A DNA stretch of 64,000 nt from Saccharum officinarum (Eukaryota; Streptophyta; Magnoliopsida; Poales; Poaceae): NCBI GenBank assembly GCA_020631735.1, contig CM036209.1, positions 500,743 to 564,742 of the forward strand, read 5' to 3'. Every line of letters starts with the position of its first letter. Within the stretch, counting starts at the first letter, position 1. Shown here in pieces: positions 33,254-45,027 of the stretch. The translations under genes and the position numbers were made by a program. The notes under the pieces were generated by a model, which saw nothing but the letters and a program-made list of their open reading frames with translations, was not told the origin of the DNA and searched no databases.

Positions 33254-33793
33254 TACTTCCAATGCAATTATGCAATTGACAATGATTAATGCACATCCGA
33301 TCCATCCATCGACAGTGATCTGCTGGCATAAAACGGTTGGTTTGCAACCTAAAAATAAGAAAAATATTCGCTACTGGTCCTCAAAGTTGTATAGAGGTGT
33401 TATATATCTCGGTCCCCAGTTTCAAAATGTATTTCTTGGTTCCCAAGAGTTGCAACGGGTCTCATCCATGTCCTAACGAATATTTACTTGACCTGTTATC
33501 CTACGTGACATGAATCTGACAGATGCATGGGACCCACATGTCAGTGGCAAAGCTCCACCTTAAAAAAGCCATACCTTTTCCTTACGACCTGCATGAAGAT
33601 GATTTTTATATGAAAATTGTAGCTCTCAATGAGATCTACAATTTTCTCGTTTTGAGTTTTTTCATTTGAGATCGTTAAAATGCTAAAAAAACTATATTAA
33701 GTTTGAGCAGCATATTAATCAAGTTCTAGGCTTATCATATTATTAGAAAAATTATATTTTTCTTGTATGGTGTCATATAAAGATACTTTATGT
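33254..33793. other. no recognised gene; possible old repeat
   Basis: Contains TGACATGAATCTGACAGATGCATGGGACCCAC-like text of a kind often seen in grass DNA transposon remnants. No termini are visible, and it runs into the gap. Confidence 0.35.
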
Positions 33794-33893
33794 NNNNNNN
33801 NNNNNNNNNNNNNNNNNNNNNNNNNNNNNNNNNNNNNNNNNNNNNNNNNNNNNNNNNNNNNNNNNNNNNNNNNNNNNNNNNNNNNNNNNNNNN
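33794..33893. other. assembly gap (100 N)
   Basis: Exactly 100 N. The right side starts within the Gag of copia element A, so its 5' LTR, primer site and N-terminal Gag are missing here. The ORFs spanning the N run are artefacts. Confidence 1.
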
Positions 33894-35503
33894 GAGATGA
33901 TATTGATGATGAATCACTTGCAATCATGGTGAGAAGAACCACCAAGATGCTAAAGAAGCTCAACAAGAGTGGCATCAAGTTCGATGGCAAGAAGAAGAAA
34001 TTCTTCACTAGTACCAAGAGGAAGCCAATCTCCGAAATGGATTGCTTCAATTGTGGAGAACTTGGCCATCTAGCTCATCAATGCTCAGGCCTCCAAAAGA
34101 CAAGAAAGAATAAGTACAAGGGCAAGAAAGATGATTCAAGTGAAGAAGAAGATGATAAAAGAAAGAACAAACCATACAATAAGAAAGATGGCAAGAAAAG
34201 AGAGTTCTACAGAAGAAGAAGGGAGGCAAGGCATATATTGTTGGTGATTGCTCACCGACATTGAATCATCATGTGAGTCCTCCGGCGATGAAAGTGATGA
34301 TGAAAAAGAGAAGATCGCCACACTTGTGGTTGGGCATCACCATCGTCATCAACATCCTCATCATCATCTTCACGCCGTCCTCACCGTCATCATCCACTTC
34401 CCACCTATGTCTCATGGCTAAAGGTGATCGAAAGGTACAAAATAGTGATAGTGATGATAGTGATAGTGATGATGAATATGATGCACCTTCTTATGATGAA
34501 TTAGTAAAATTGTTAAACAAATATTCTAAAATCATAAGGAGGACTAGAAATGAAAATGATGAGCTTCAACATGAAAATGAAACACTCTCATCTAACTTGA
34601 AAGTGCACATGATGCTAGGGATGAGCTCATAGATCAAAATGAAACCATGTCTTCTTCTTCTCAAAGAGCTTAAAATTTCTAACAAGGAGCTTAAAGATAA
34701 GCATGATAAAATTGAGAAGAGGCATAGTGAACTCATGACTAGACTCAACTCTCTAAAAGAAGAATATACTACATTGAAAATCAACTATGATACTCTTATT
34801 GTTGCTAATGAGCTTGCTCTTGAGACACATGATGCTACTAACCAAATTGTTAAGATTGATATAGCTACATCATGTGATGATTTGATTGTTGAGAACTTTG
34901 AGCAAGGTTCTAGCGGCAAAGGCAAGAGTGTGGTTGAGGCAAATGACTATGATGAGTATGTCAAGCTCAAGAGTGAAAATGAAAAGCTTAAAGTTGAGAA
35001 CAAGAAGTTGTTGGCTCTTGAAAAGCAAGCTTCAAATGAGTCACTCATTGAAGAAAACAAGAAGCTCAAGCAAGAGAAAGAGCATCTCAAGACCGGCATA
35101 AGCAAGTTCACAAGAGGCCAACACTTGCAAAGTGAGCTACTCATGAACACCGTCATGAAGTTGGATAGGAGTGGCATTGGGTATTTGGCAAATCAAGAGA
35201 AGAAGGTCAAGGCCAAACAACAACAAAGCAAGACTAAGCCCAAGCCAAAGAGATGTGTTGAGTGTGGACAAGAAGGCCATTTTGCTCATGAGTGCAAAAC
35301 CCACCACCACAACCCTTGCCCAGCATGCTAGACCTTTGCTTTCAATGCTCACTACATGCTTAGAAAGGACTCTAGTGGAAAGATGAAAGTTATGTTCTTG
35401 GGTCCTCCCAACAAGAATAGGCCAAAGAAAATTTGGTTGCCAAGTCACTAGTTGAAAAAGTTAAGGGTCCCTCTCATTTTGGGTCCCTAAACAAAAGGCT
35501 TGA
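33894..35503 (+). pseudogene. gag of element A: two zinc knuckles separated by a coiled coil (frameshifted)
   Basis: The first CCHC knuckle, CFNCGELGHLAHQC, is at about 34044-34085. Ser/Asp repeats follow (about 34440-34490). A long Glu/Lys/Leu coiled coil follows (about 34640-35140: KELKISNKELKDKHDKIEK and similar). A second knuckle, CVECGQEGHFAHEC, is at about 35254-35295. The frame changes near 34216-34260 and again near 35430, where a homopolymer A appears to be missing. The Gag frame then ends at a TGA, 35501-35503, in the WVPK context. Gag packages the RNA and forms the virus-like particle. As assembled it cannot be translated whole. Confidence 0.85.
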
Positions 35504-35517
35504 TCTCTTGTGTGTAG

Positions 35518-38500
35518 GTGAACTACAAGACCAGTGGATCTCATTGGGTGATTGATAGTGGTTGCACACAACATATGACCGGTGATCCTCGTATGTTCAC
35601 CTCACTTGAAGAGGATGGGGTATGCCAAGACAAGATCACATTTGAGGATAATTCAAAGAGCAAAGTCAAGGGTATAGGCAAGGTTGCAATATCAAATGAT
35701 CATTCTCTCTCCAATGTGCTCTATGTTGCTTCATTGAGTTTCAACTTACTATCCATTGGGCAACTTTGTGATCTTGGTTATCAATGCTTGTTTGGTCCAA
35801 ATGAAGTGGTTGTTACCAAGATAGAAGACAAGCAAGTAATTTTCAAGGGTTTTAGATATAATAATCTTTATCTTGTTGACTTCACCTCCGAAGATGCAAA
35901 CTTGATGACATGTTTGTTCACCAAGACCACACTTGGATGGCTTTGGCATAGGAGGCTTGCTCATGTTGGAATGAACACTCTTAACAAGCTTTTGAAGAAA
36001 GAACTAGTAAGAGGCTTGAAGGATGTAAAGTTTGAAAAGGACAAACCTTGTAGTGCATGTCAAGCCGGCAAACAAGTTGCAAACACTCACCCAACCAAAG
36101 CCTACATGTCAACATCAAGAGTACTAGAACTTCTTCACATGGATTTGTTTGGTCCTACAACTTACAAGAGTTTGGGTGGAAATCTTTATTGTCTTGTGAT
36201 TGTGGATGACTTCTCAAGATACACTTGGACTTTCTTTCTTCATGACAAAACCGAAGTGGCAAGTTGCTTCAAGAAGTTTACAAAGAGAGCTCAAAATGAA
36301 TTTGAAGTCAAAATAAAGAAGATTAGAAGTGACAATGGAAAAGAATTTGACAACACCAACATTGAAGCCTATTGTGATGAAATTGGAATCAAGCATGAAG
36401 TGTCATCAACCTACACTCCACAACAAAATGGTGTAGTTGAGAGAAAGAACCGGACCTTGATCACTCTTGCAAGAACAATGCTAGATGGGTACAATACACC
36501 GGAGAAATTATGGGCCGAGGCGATCAACACCGCATGCTATGCTTCAAATCGTCTCTTCCTACAAAAGTTCCTTTGCAAGACCCCTTATGAGTTGCTAAAT
36601 GGGAAGAAGCCGGACGTCTCATTCTTCCGGGTGTTTGGGTGCAAATGCTACATCTACAAGAAGCGTCAACACCTAGGGAAGTTTCAAAGACGTTGTGATA
36701 TTAGTTTTCTTGTTGGCTACTCATCAAAGTCCAAAGCATATAGAGTATTTAACCACGCCACCGGTTTGGTTGAAGAAACATATGATGTGGAATTTGATGA
36801 ATCTAACGGCTCCCAAGGAGCAATTGAGAATTGTGATGATGTAGGTGATGAACCATTGAGGGAGGCCATGAAGAACATGCCCGTGGGAGATATCAAGCCT
36901 AAAGATGATGAAGACGATGTACAAATTGTCAATCCACCATCTTCATCATATGTGCCTCAAGATGATGACAAGAATGAGAGAGTTGAAAATGAAGACACCC
37001 ATGTCTCTCATCATCAAGCCAAGGCACAAGCACAAGATGTTGATGCTCCTCATCCCACCCCTCAAATGGTTGATCGAAGAAACTCATCTCTACTTCAAGC
37101 ACATCCACAAGATCTCATCATAGGGAGTCCAACAAAGGGTGTAATGACTCGATCTCAAAAAATCAATTCTTTTGTTGAACATCACTCTTTTGTCTCTTGT
37201 CTTGAACCTAAGAATGTAGAAGAAGCTCTTCAAGATCCGGATTGGGTGAATGCCATGCATGAAGAATTGAACAACTTCGCCCGCAATCAAGTATGGACAC
37301 TTGAAGAGCATCCAAAAGGTGCAAGAGTCATTGGAACCAAGTGGGTGTTCCGCAATAAGCAAGATGATCAAGGAGTAGTGGTAAGAAACAAGGCAAGACT
37401 AGTTGCAAAAGGGTTCTCTCAAGTTGAAGGTCTTGATTTTGGAGAGACTTTTGCACCCGTTGCAAGACTTGAAGCCATCCGTATCCTACTTGCATATGCA
37501 TCACATCATGATATGAAACTATATCAAATGGATGTGAAAAGTGCATTCTTAAATGGCTTTATAAATGAACTAGTCTTTGTTGAACAACCTCCCGGTTTGA
37601 AGACCCTAGATATCCTAATCACGTTTATAGGTTGTCCAAGGCGCTATATGGGCTCAAGCAAGCCCCTAGAGCGTGGTATGAGCGCCTTCGGGACTTCCTT
37701 ATTGAGAAGGGCTTCACCATTAGGAAGGTTGACACCACACTATTCACCAAAAAATTCAAAGAAGAGATCTTCATTTGTCAAGTATATGTTGATGATATCA
37801 TCTTCGGGTCAACAAATGAAGACTATTGCAAAGAATTTGGTGAATTGATGTCAAAAGAGTTCGAGATGTCAATGATTGGTGAGCTAACATTCTTCCTTGG
37901 GTTTCAAGTCAAGCAAATGAGAGAAGGGATCTTTATCTCTCAAGAGAAGTATACCAAGGATCTTCTCAAAAGATTCAAGATGGAAGAATACAAGCCAATC
38001 AAGACCCCAATGCCAACTAATGGACATCTCGACCTAGATGAGGGAGGTAAACCAATCGATCAAACTCTTTACCGTTCTATGATTGGTAGCTTGTTGTATC
38101 TTACCGCATCTAGGCCCGACATCATGTTTAGTGTGTGCATGTGTGTCCGCTTTCAAGCGTTCCCTAAAGAACCTCACTTAAGTGCCGTAAAAAGAACCCT
38201 AAGATATCTTAAGTATACTCCAAGCATTGGATTATGGTATCCCAAAGGAGCTAGATTCCAACTAGTTGGCTACTCCGATTCGGATTATGCCGGTTGCAAA
38301 ATTGATAGAAAAAGCACATCCGGAGGGTGCCATTTGCTTGGGAGATCCTTAGTATCATGGTCATCTAAAAAGCAAAATAGTGTGGCTTTGTCCACCGCCG
38401 AGGCGGAATACATTGCCGCGGGGGCTTGTTGTGCTCAAATCCTATACATGAAACAAACCCTTCTAGACTATGGAGTTGTTCTTAAAAAGGTGCCGCTTTT

Positions 38501-38741
38501 ATGTGACAATGAAAGTGCGGTTAAAATTGCCAATAATCCGGTACAACACTCTCGCACCAAGCACATTGATATCCGCCACCACTTTCTAAGAGATCACGTT
38601 GCTAAAAATGACATATCACTAGAAGGTGTAAGAAGTGAAGATCAATTAGCGGATATCTTTACTAAACCTTTGGATGAAGCTACCTTTTGTAGGTTGAGAA
38701 GTGAACTAAATGTGCTTGATTCTAGTAACTTTAAAAGATGA
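35518..38741 (+). pseudogene. pol of element A: protease, integrase, RT, RNase H (one frameshift)
   Basis: Protease: [14 protein letters not shown] (about 35545). GAG-pre-integrase zinc domain: [11 protein letters not shown]...CSACQAGK (about 35940-36075). Integrase core: [15 protein letters not shown] and VVERKNR give D, D, E (about 36140, 36330, 36435). [32 protein letters not shown], then after a frame change at about 37595-37600, [14 protein letters not shown] and the catalytic YVDD (about 37785). RNase H: ALSTAEAEY (about 38390) to TKHIDIRHHF and ADIFTKPL. The RT break is one T missing from the CCCGGTTTTGAAG seen in element D. Apart from it the reading is open for about 1,070 codons, so this copy is young or the break is an assembly error. 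Confidence 0.92.
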
Positions 38742-39239
38742 ACTTATGTTATCCCTTGCATTGCATTGTATTTTATGTCATGTTTAATTACCCGCAATGC
38801 ATTTAGGGCTTGACTAACATGGTTACGATAACCCTCCTTTGGAGGAGTGAAGAAGCCTAACCGTGGATCAAACTTGATAAGCAACCTAGCTTTACTTACT
38901 TGTTTTTGCATTGCATATGCATGGTTGTTGCTTTTGTCGTTTCTTTTCGGTTAAGTTTTGAGCAACCTCTGTGTTCGTCCATGGGTAGAGAGAGCTTTTT
39001 GACGCTCCTAATGGTTCAAAAAATCTATTGCATGGCCATATGTTGCTCCTCGGGTGTTTGTTGCCTATTTTACTAAAAATAATAATAGCCTAAGGCAATC
39101 TATTTTGAGAAAGTTGAGGGTTTGAGTGAGGTCACTCATATCTTGTTCCAATTGGTGTTTATTTGTGTCTCTTTGAATTGGAACTTGATTGGGAGAAGTC
39201 GCATCAAAGTTTAGAATAAAAAAAAAGAGTGTGAAAAAC
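38742..39239 (+). other. spacer after pol of element A
   Basis: AT-rich, no coding signal. In this group the stretch between pol and the extra ORF is normally non-coding. Confidence 0.6.
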
Positions 39240-39585
39240 TGTAACCGGACGCTGGACCGGACGCTGCACCAGACGCAGTGCTGCTTCACCACCGCGTCCG
39301 GTCCCAGCGACCACCAGCGCGTCCGGTCATCCTGAAGACCGTCTTCTGTTCCTGTGATCGGACGCTGCACCGGACGCGCCCCTGCTGACCACCACGTCCG
39401 GTCCCGGTAACCACCATCGCGTCCGGTCATCTGTCTCAGTCTTCCGGGAAAATCAAAACCGGACGCTGTCAGCGTCTGATCGTGGATAATCGGACGTGTC
39501 CGGTCATTCCAGGAGCTTACTGGAGTGTGACCGGACGTTGCCTCCAACGCGTCCGGTCATTCGACCACCACGTCCGGTCATCACG
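39240..39585. promoter_or_regulatory. cluster of CCGGACGC / GCGTCCGGTC palindromic half-sites upstream of the extra ORF
   Basis: At least a dozen copies of ACCGGACGC, GCGTCCGGTC or one-base variants occur on both strands in 350 bp. The same motif is found in the LTR U3 arrays. The cluster ends just before CATAAAG (39587) and TTTTAA (39604), followed by a CT-rich and then a GC-rich leader. The promoter role is inference. Confidence 0.55.
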
Positions 39586-39599
39586 CATAAAGCGGATCT

Positions 39600-40371
39600 C
39601 GCCCTTTTAACCGTACGACTGGATCTCTTTTTTTCCTTTTTCATCCAACCTTGCTTTCGCCGCCGCCGCTGCCTGCGCCACCGCTGCAGCCGCTACCCGC
39701 GCCACCGCCGCAGCCGCTGCCCGCTCCACCGCCGTAGCCGCGCCTTGCGCCCGCAGCTGCGCCCTGCGCTCGCGCCACCGCGCCCTTGTTTGCGCGCCAC
39801 CGTTGGTTCTCCTCCGGCGATCTCCCCTGCGCCCTAGCCTCGTGTCGCGAACCGTTTGCCGTACACGATCTTCAAATCCCCTGCAAAGACCCCCATATCC
39901 TAACCCTAGGTTGCTAGGTTTTCATCTTCGAATCCTCGCGATTGTCTCCGTCTCCGCAAGGTGACATTTTCTCCTTGGATTAGGGTTTACCGTTGATTTT
40001 CCGGTAATTTCTAATTCAATTGTCATTCGGTCGTCAATTGTATTCCAGGGTTTCGATCGCCGTCTTCGAGTAACCCTAATTCGTCGAGATCGTCTTCCGG
40101 TCATCGGATCATCTCTCGTCGAGGTAGCTATCGCGATCATCTCATGTCTTACCTCATATGCTTGCTATCTCTAGGGTTTCTTACCTTTAGTTTATATATG
40201 TTGCTTATAGTAGATCCATCTATTCCGTCTTTTCAGCGAGTCTGTCGGTTTGTCGGGGTGACTGTTGTTATGCTAATTGAATCCGAGGCCAAGCCTGCGG
40301 ATACGGACTGAGGCCAAGCCTCTCGAGTGTCAGTACACCATCTTTCAGAGGTTTTCCGACAGTGTGACAAC
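39600..40371 (+). other. leader of the extra ORF (element A)
   Basis: A CT-rich stretch, then GCC-rich DNA, then text resembling a grass 5' UTR/intron (several GTTTTCATC, TTAGGGTTT strings). Ends at the ATG at 40372. Possible splice sites are present but not demonstrable. Confidence 0.4.
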
Positions 40372-42828
40372 ATGGTTCGTTGCAAGAATGCTGGTGGTGC
40401 TCCTAGTGACGGGGATGATAGTCCTCCTCGTCTGTCTGAGGTTGCGCGTGGTAAGCGCATAAAGATCATGGCCAGAAAGAAGAAGAAGACTCTTACTGAT
40501 GCAGAGATAGCTCAGGCAGTGGCAGATGCAGCTGATGCAGTTGAGAGGGGTGGCAGGAGCAGTGGTATACGCATTGGAGACAGTCGTTTTCATCTTGAAG
40601 GACGACAGCTTGGTACAGAAACCACTGAGACCACTGAGGGCACAGGAGTGCCAATGGATGCAGATACTATGTCAGTGGATCCACCTGCAGCACCTTTAGA
40701 GGGGACAGCGGAACAGGCAGCTCAGACTCCATCATATTGCCGCTCCACACGCACACGGACTCAGGTGACTCCCAGGCCAGAGGGCCAGCGTCGTGGAGGA
40801 CGTCCACCTCCGAGAGTTAGAGGTACACCACTAGTTGAGCACTTCGACCTGAGAGGTGCCACTGCACGTCAGGTGCAGAGTTTGAGATTTGTTGAGGTCA
40901 GCCGATGGTTCCCACCTCAGAGAGACTCCAGAGCTTCAGAGGGATTCTATACTCCTCTCCAGGAGGATTTTTACAGAGCTCTTGTTGACAGTGGCATTGC
41001 TTTTCGACCACAGAGAGTCTGTCGCATTGAGTCACTTATTGAGGTTGTGGGTGAGCAGCTACGTCCGCATCTGTCCTATCTACCAGGCCTGTCAGATTTT
41101 CTTGGACGGACAGGTGCATATTGCGGCACTTGGGTTAGTGAGTTTTATGCTTCATTATGGATTGATCCAGCCCATGAGTTCATACACTTTGCATTCAGAG
41201 GCCGTGACCGCAGACTGTACAACTCCAGAGTATGGGAGATTCTTCGACTCCCAGCTTCAGACACGAAGATTCACCAGCTCTGCTTTGGTCAGACAGCTCC
41301 ACCTAGACGTCCTCATGGCGGTTCTGTGCCACCTACAGACCTGATCTGACCCTGCTTTCGTGAGCCTTTTGGCGAAGGGTCTCATCGTACACCTGCCAGT
41401 CTGACACCGCTTGCCCGAGTCTTGGATGCTATTGTCAGACACACTCTTCTTCCCAGACTTGGCTACAGAGAGGGACTGACCAGGATGCAGCTCTGGGTTG
41501 TTCACCATCTTCTTTCACATACACCTTTTGATATTTGGGATCTTATGGTCAGTGAGATGGAGGACACCCTGGCATAAGGTTTTAAGGGACACCGTCAGCT
41601 GCCTTATGCTCATTGGATTTGTTTTATCATCAGATCTGCACTTGAGCTGCCTTCAGAGATTAGTGCTGAGATAACTGACACTACTACTATTTTTCCTGAG
41701 TATGATATTCGTCAGTTATGGGCTTCAGTTACCAGGGAGCAGATCCCTGCACCAGGACAGAGAGAGAGACCTGAGGTGCGTGAGACAGCGGCTGAGCAGG
41801 ATGCGACCATACAAGGTCTTGCTGAGGCAGAACTGGCAGATCTAGATGCTCAGCCCGCTGATATAGCTAAGGATGAGGCCTCTGATAGCACTGATGAGGA
41901 CTATCAGCCCATCCCCAGGTATCGGTCTCCTCGGCCTCATGACCACGAGGCCGGTGGCTCTGGTTCAGCCTCCCGCTCAGACCCAGCCATGGTGGCTATA
42001 CTTGAGAGGCTGACCCAGGCACAGGAGCGATAGGAGCAACAGCTACAGAGACAGGCTCAAGACACAGCTGCTGCGTTTGCACAGATACAGGCTTGACAGG
42101 ATGAGTTCCAAAGACAACAGCTTGAGATACAGCGCCAACAGGTCGAGATGCAGCGTCAGCAGTATGAGATGCAGCGATAGAGTGCAGCCAGCCAGCAGCA
42201 GTACTTGGAGCTTCTGCGTCACCTTATCACAGTTGGGGCTCCTCCACCTGCATCTATCCTGACTTCAGCTATACCTTTCAGTGGACCTTCAAGTCAGGAT
42301 CAGCCGAGTTTTTAGTTCACATCTCCACAGCTGCAGGTTCCTCAGTCGTTCCAGTCCTTGAGCTACACGCCAATACAGACAGGATTTACTCCTTCAGACC
42401 AGCCTCGCCCTCACATGTTGACCGGCACACCGTTCTTTGATCTGAGTGCCAATTATAGCGAGTTGACTGGTCAGCCGACGCCCTCACACACCACAGTTAC
42501 TACTTCTTCAGGGTTGTCAGGTTCAGAGGCAGTTTTCTTTCCAGTGACAGGGACAGGCACTACAGAGACTGTTCCATCATCAGTTGCCTCTACAGATCCC
42601 CCAGTTTTTGGCTCACTTCAGGCTCAGGTCACAGAGACTGCTCCACTTATCGCTACTTCAGCAGCACCTGTTCCTGTTGATCAGACCCAGACCGCTTCAC
42701 AATCGCATGCTTCTTCAGAGTGTCAGCCAGATAGCTCCGAGTCCGAAGGAGACATCTCACAGTTTGTGATCACTCCGCGCTCCTCGGCACCCGACTCGAC
42801 TCCGTCTGTTCCCCCATCAGATCCTTAG
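40372..42828 (+). pseudogene. extra (env-position) ORF of element A, six in-frame stops
   Basis: One frame runs from ATG 40372 to TAG 42826-42828 (818 codons). Residues 1-50 are basic (KRIKIMARKKKK). The middle has WVSEFYASLWIDPAHEFIHFAF and VWEILRLP, matching the conserved plant-transposon protein domain found in SIRE-type extra ORFs. A Gln-rich coiled coil follows (about 42030-42230), then a Ser/Thr/Pro-rich tail. I see no signal peptide or convincing membrane span, so the name env-like is positional only. Premature stops lie at 41347 (TGA), 41575 (TAA), 42031 (TAG), 42094 (TGA), 42178 (TAG) and 42313 (TAG). All fit C-to-T in Arg or Gln codons. Function of the family is unknown. Confidence 0.75.
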
Positions 42829-42847
42829 ATTAGTGTTTTGGCGGTTG

Positions 42848-42862
42848 ATGCCAAAGGGGGAG
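42848..42862 (+). other. upstream polypurine tract of element A
   Basis: GCCAAAGGGGGAGAGAGAAAG follows the extra ORF stop by about 20 bp. It resembles the terminal tract at 43264-43276 and is matched in position by a tract in element D (about 57757). Confidence 0.6.
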
Positions 42863-43263
42863 AGAGAAAGTAGATTTAGGGGGAGCTTAAGGGTAGTTTT
42901 CGTTTTTCGTGTGTGCTACTCTCATGCATCATGTTTACCTTACAAGTAATTGCATTCATGTGACATGTGATCTTATGAGATACCTTAAAGTCTATATGGT
43001 TTATCTATTCACAGCTTTAAATCATGTCACTTGTTTGTTTATAGCTCATAAGGTTGTGCTTCCGTGCCTTACTCCGATTTCATATGAACTTTGTTTTATG
43101 TGTACTAACTTTTCATGTCTTATCTTATAAGTACACTCAGTTGGCTTGGAATACATAAGCATTGTCTAACCCCTCGTGCTTACAGCTTTATGCTTATGTG
43201 AACCAAGCATGATCAAAAACCTCAACTCATATCTTCTGAATCTAAGTGTTGTCATCAATCACC

Positions 43264-43277
43264 AAAAAGGGGGAGAT
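43264..43277 (+). other. terminal polypurine tract of element A
   Basis: AAAAAGGGGGAGAT lies immediately before the LTR start TGAAAG. Position and composition are as expected for plus-strand priming. Confidence 0.85.
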
Positions 43278-43715
43278 TGAAAGCATCTAGGCCCCGGTGT
43301 TGGTTTCGGCAATTAATGACAACACATAATTACCATGACTAACATGTGTTTTGCAGAAACATTGGTAAGTTAGGTCATGGAGATAATAACTACTTTGGGC
43401 AATATGGCAGTCATGTCCCTTGATGGAAATCGTTTCGGTTTTCAAAGGATCAACGATAAGATTAAGGACGGTTAGTTCCGGATGTCAAGGTGTTGAGATA
43501 CATCTGGAATAGTCATTAGGATCTTTGTTTCTTCCTTTGACCGTACTATGAAGAGGGGCATGAGCGAGCAGCTTGACCTAAGTGAGTCTTATGTTTAGGT
43601 GTGGTGCACACTTGTCAAACTTAGCACTAGGTAGCTCGAGAAAAGCTCAGAGTACAGTTAGAAGCGACTTGGTTCAAGTTGCATTGCGTTTAGAAGACGT
43701 TTGAGCCGTTTACCC

Positions 43716-44232
43716 TGACCGGACGCGGTCCTGGTCATGACCGGACGCGTCCGGTCAGTACTGAAAGTTAACTGCGTTTTCGGCTGACTGACCGGACGCG
43801 GTCCTTGAGAGGACCGGACGTGGTGGTTAGGCCGACACGTGTCTCAGAGGGTAAACAACAAGATCGGACGCGACTGTGAAGAAGATCGGCGCGTCCGGTC
43901 ACGTTCCAGTAAGGTCCAGCGGAGACCTGACGCGTCCGGTCTCCTATGATCGGACGCGGTCGTGCGTCCGGTCATATTCCAGTAAGGTCCCGTGGTGACC
44001 TGACGCGTCCGATCACCTATGACCGGACGCAGTGTTGCGTCAGGTCATATTTCCAGAGAGCTCTTGCATGATCGGACGCGTCCGATCATCCCTGATCGGC
44101 GAGTCCGGTCATCTCAGACCGGTGCGTCCGGTCAGCACAGATCGGCGCGTCCGGTCTTTCAGTTCAAAGTTTTCGTTTTTGACCGTTACAACTGACCGGC
44201 GCGTCCGGTCATATCGACAGGCACGTCCGGTC
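43716..44232. promoter_or_regulatory. U3 array of GACCGGACGCGTCCGGTC-type palindromes (element A LTR)
   Basis: At least fifteen full or half sites of the form (A/T)CCGGACGCG / CGCGTCCGGTC, with variants GATCGGACGCG and GGCGCGTCCGGTC. They end about 50 bp upstream of the LTR TATA box, which suggests an upstream activating array. This is inference; no binding factor is shown. Confidence 0.6.
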
Positions 44233-44282
44233 AGTGCACGCCTGACTGTTTCGAAAGGTAACGGTTGGATTTGTCTGAGGGG

Positions 44283-44292
44283 TCTATAAATA
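44283..44292 (+). promoter_or_regulatory. LTR TATA box (element A)
   Basis: CTATAAATATAA lies directly downstream of the palindrome array and upstream of the expected R region. Confidence 0.7.
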
Positions 44293-44992
44293 TAACCCCT
44301 CCACCTCTTTAAGACATCTCTTGCTTATTTGTTTAGCTGAGAAACACCTTTGAAGTGCAAGGGAGTGCAAGAGCCCTAGTGAGGATTGAGATTTGCGAAT
44401 CAAAGTTTGAGAATCCTCTCTAGTGACAAGAGTCTAGCAAGTGTGCATCCATCTTCTCATTAGGCTTGTTGTGGTCAAGTGAGAGTTCTAGCTTGTTACT
44501 CTTGGTGATCGCCATCACCTAGACGGTTTGGTGGTGATAGGGAGTTCGGTGATCATCCGACGAGATTGTGGGTGACCCAACTCAAGTTGTGAGCGGTTTT
44601 GGGTGATTCGCCGCGACGGAGTGTCAAAGAATCAACCCGTAGAGAGAACTTGATCCTTGCGCGGATCAAGGGGGAGCTACACCCTTGCGCGGGTGCTCCA
44701 ACGAGGACTAGTGGGGAGTGGCGACTCTCCGATACCTCGGCAAAACATCGCCGTGTTCCTATCCCTTACTTTCAAGCATTTACTTTCTTGCACTACTTTC
44801 ATTGTTTGTTTACTTTCCTAGAATTGCCTTGCTAGTCTAGGATTGGAGCTTAGGGTGCAAAACTTTTATCGGTAGAAACACAAGGAACACAAGTAGGCAC
44901 TAGGGGTGAAGTTTGGCTTGTAGGATTTAATTCTTGCAATTATTTTTAGAGAAGCCCAATTCACCCCCCTCTTGGGCATCTTGATCCTTTCA

Positions 44993-45027
44993 AAACGTCT
45001 TATAATTTGGGATGGAGGAAGTATTAT
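44993..45027. mobile_element. Stowaway MITE remnant interrupted by element A
   Basis: Reverse-complemented, it reads CTTCCTCCATCCC followed by AAATTATAAGACGTTTT, the start of a common grass Stowaway family, with TA at the LINE border. Element A is inserted in it. Confidence 0.65.

Larger units (their letters stand above)
33894..44992 (+). mobile_element. Ty1/copia element A (SIRE/Maximus-Opie type), 5' end lost in gap
   Basis: The order is long Gag, protease, integrase, RT, RNase H, then a 1.6-kb spacer, an extra ORF, polypurine tract and 3' LTR. Integrase before RT defines copia; the long coiled-coil Gag and extra 3' ORF define the SIRE/Maximus group. The bases after the LTR, AAACG, are the likely target duplication; the left copy is not in the assembly. 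The element is inserted in a Stowaway remnant that lies in a LINE. Confidence 0.93.
43278..44992 (+). repeat. 3' LTR of copia element A (1,715 bp)
   Basis: Begins TGAAAGCATCTAGG and ends GATCCTTTCA, so TGAAAG/CTTTCA form the terminal inverted pair. It matches the LTR at 60485-62095 and the fragment 13905-14390. U3 carries the palindrome array (43716-44232) and a TATA box (TATAAATATA at about 44284). Confidence 0.92.

Noticed and set aside
40372..42828. True viral-type envelope gene
   Set aside because: Only its position matches env. I see no signal peptide, fusion peptide or clear transmembrane span, so I keep it as an extra ORF of unknown function.
43716..44232. Regular short palindromes resembling a CRISPR array
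   Set aside because: The genome is a plant nuclear one, spacing is irregular, units are not separated by unique spacers of constant length, and they sit in LTR U3.
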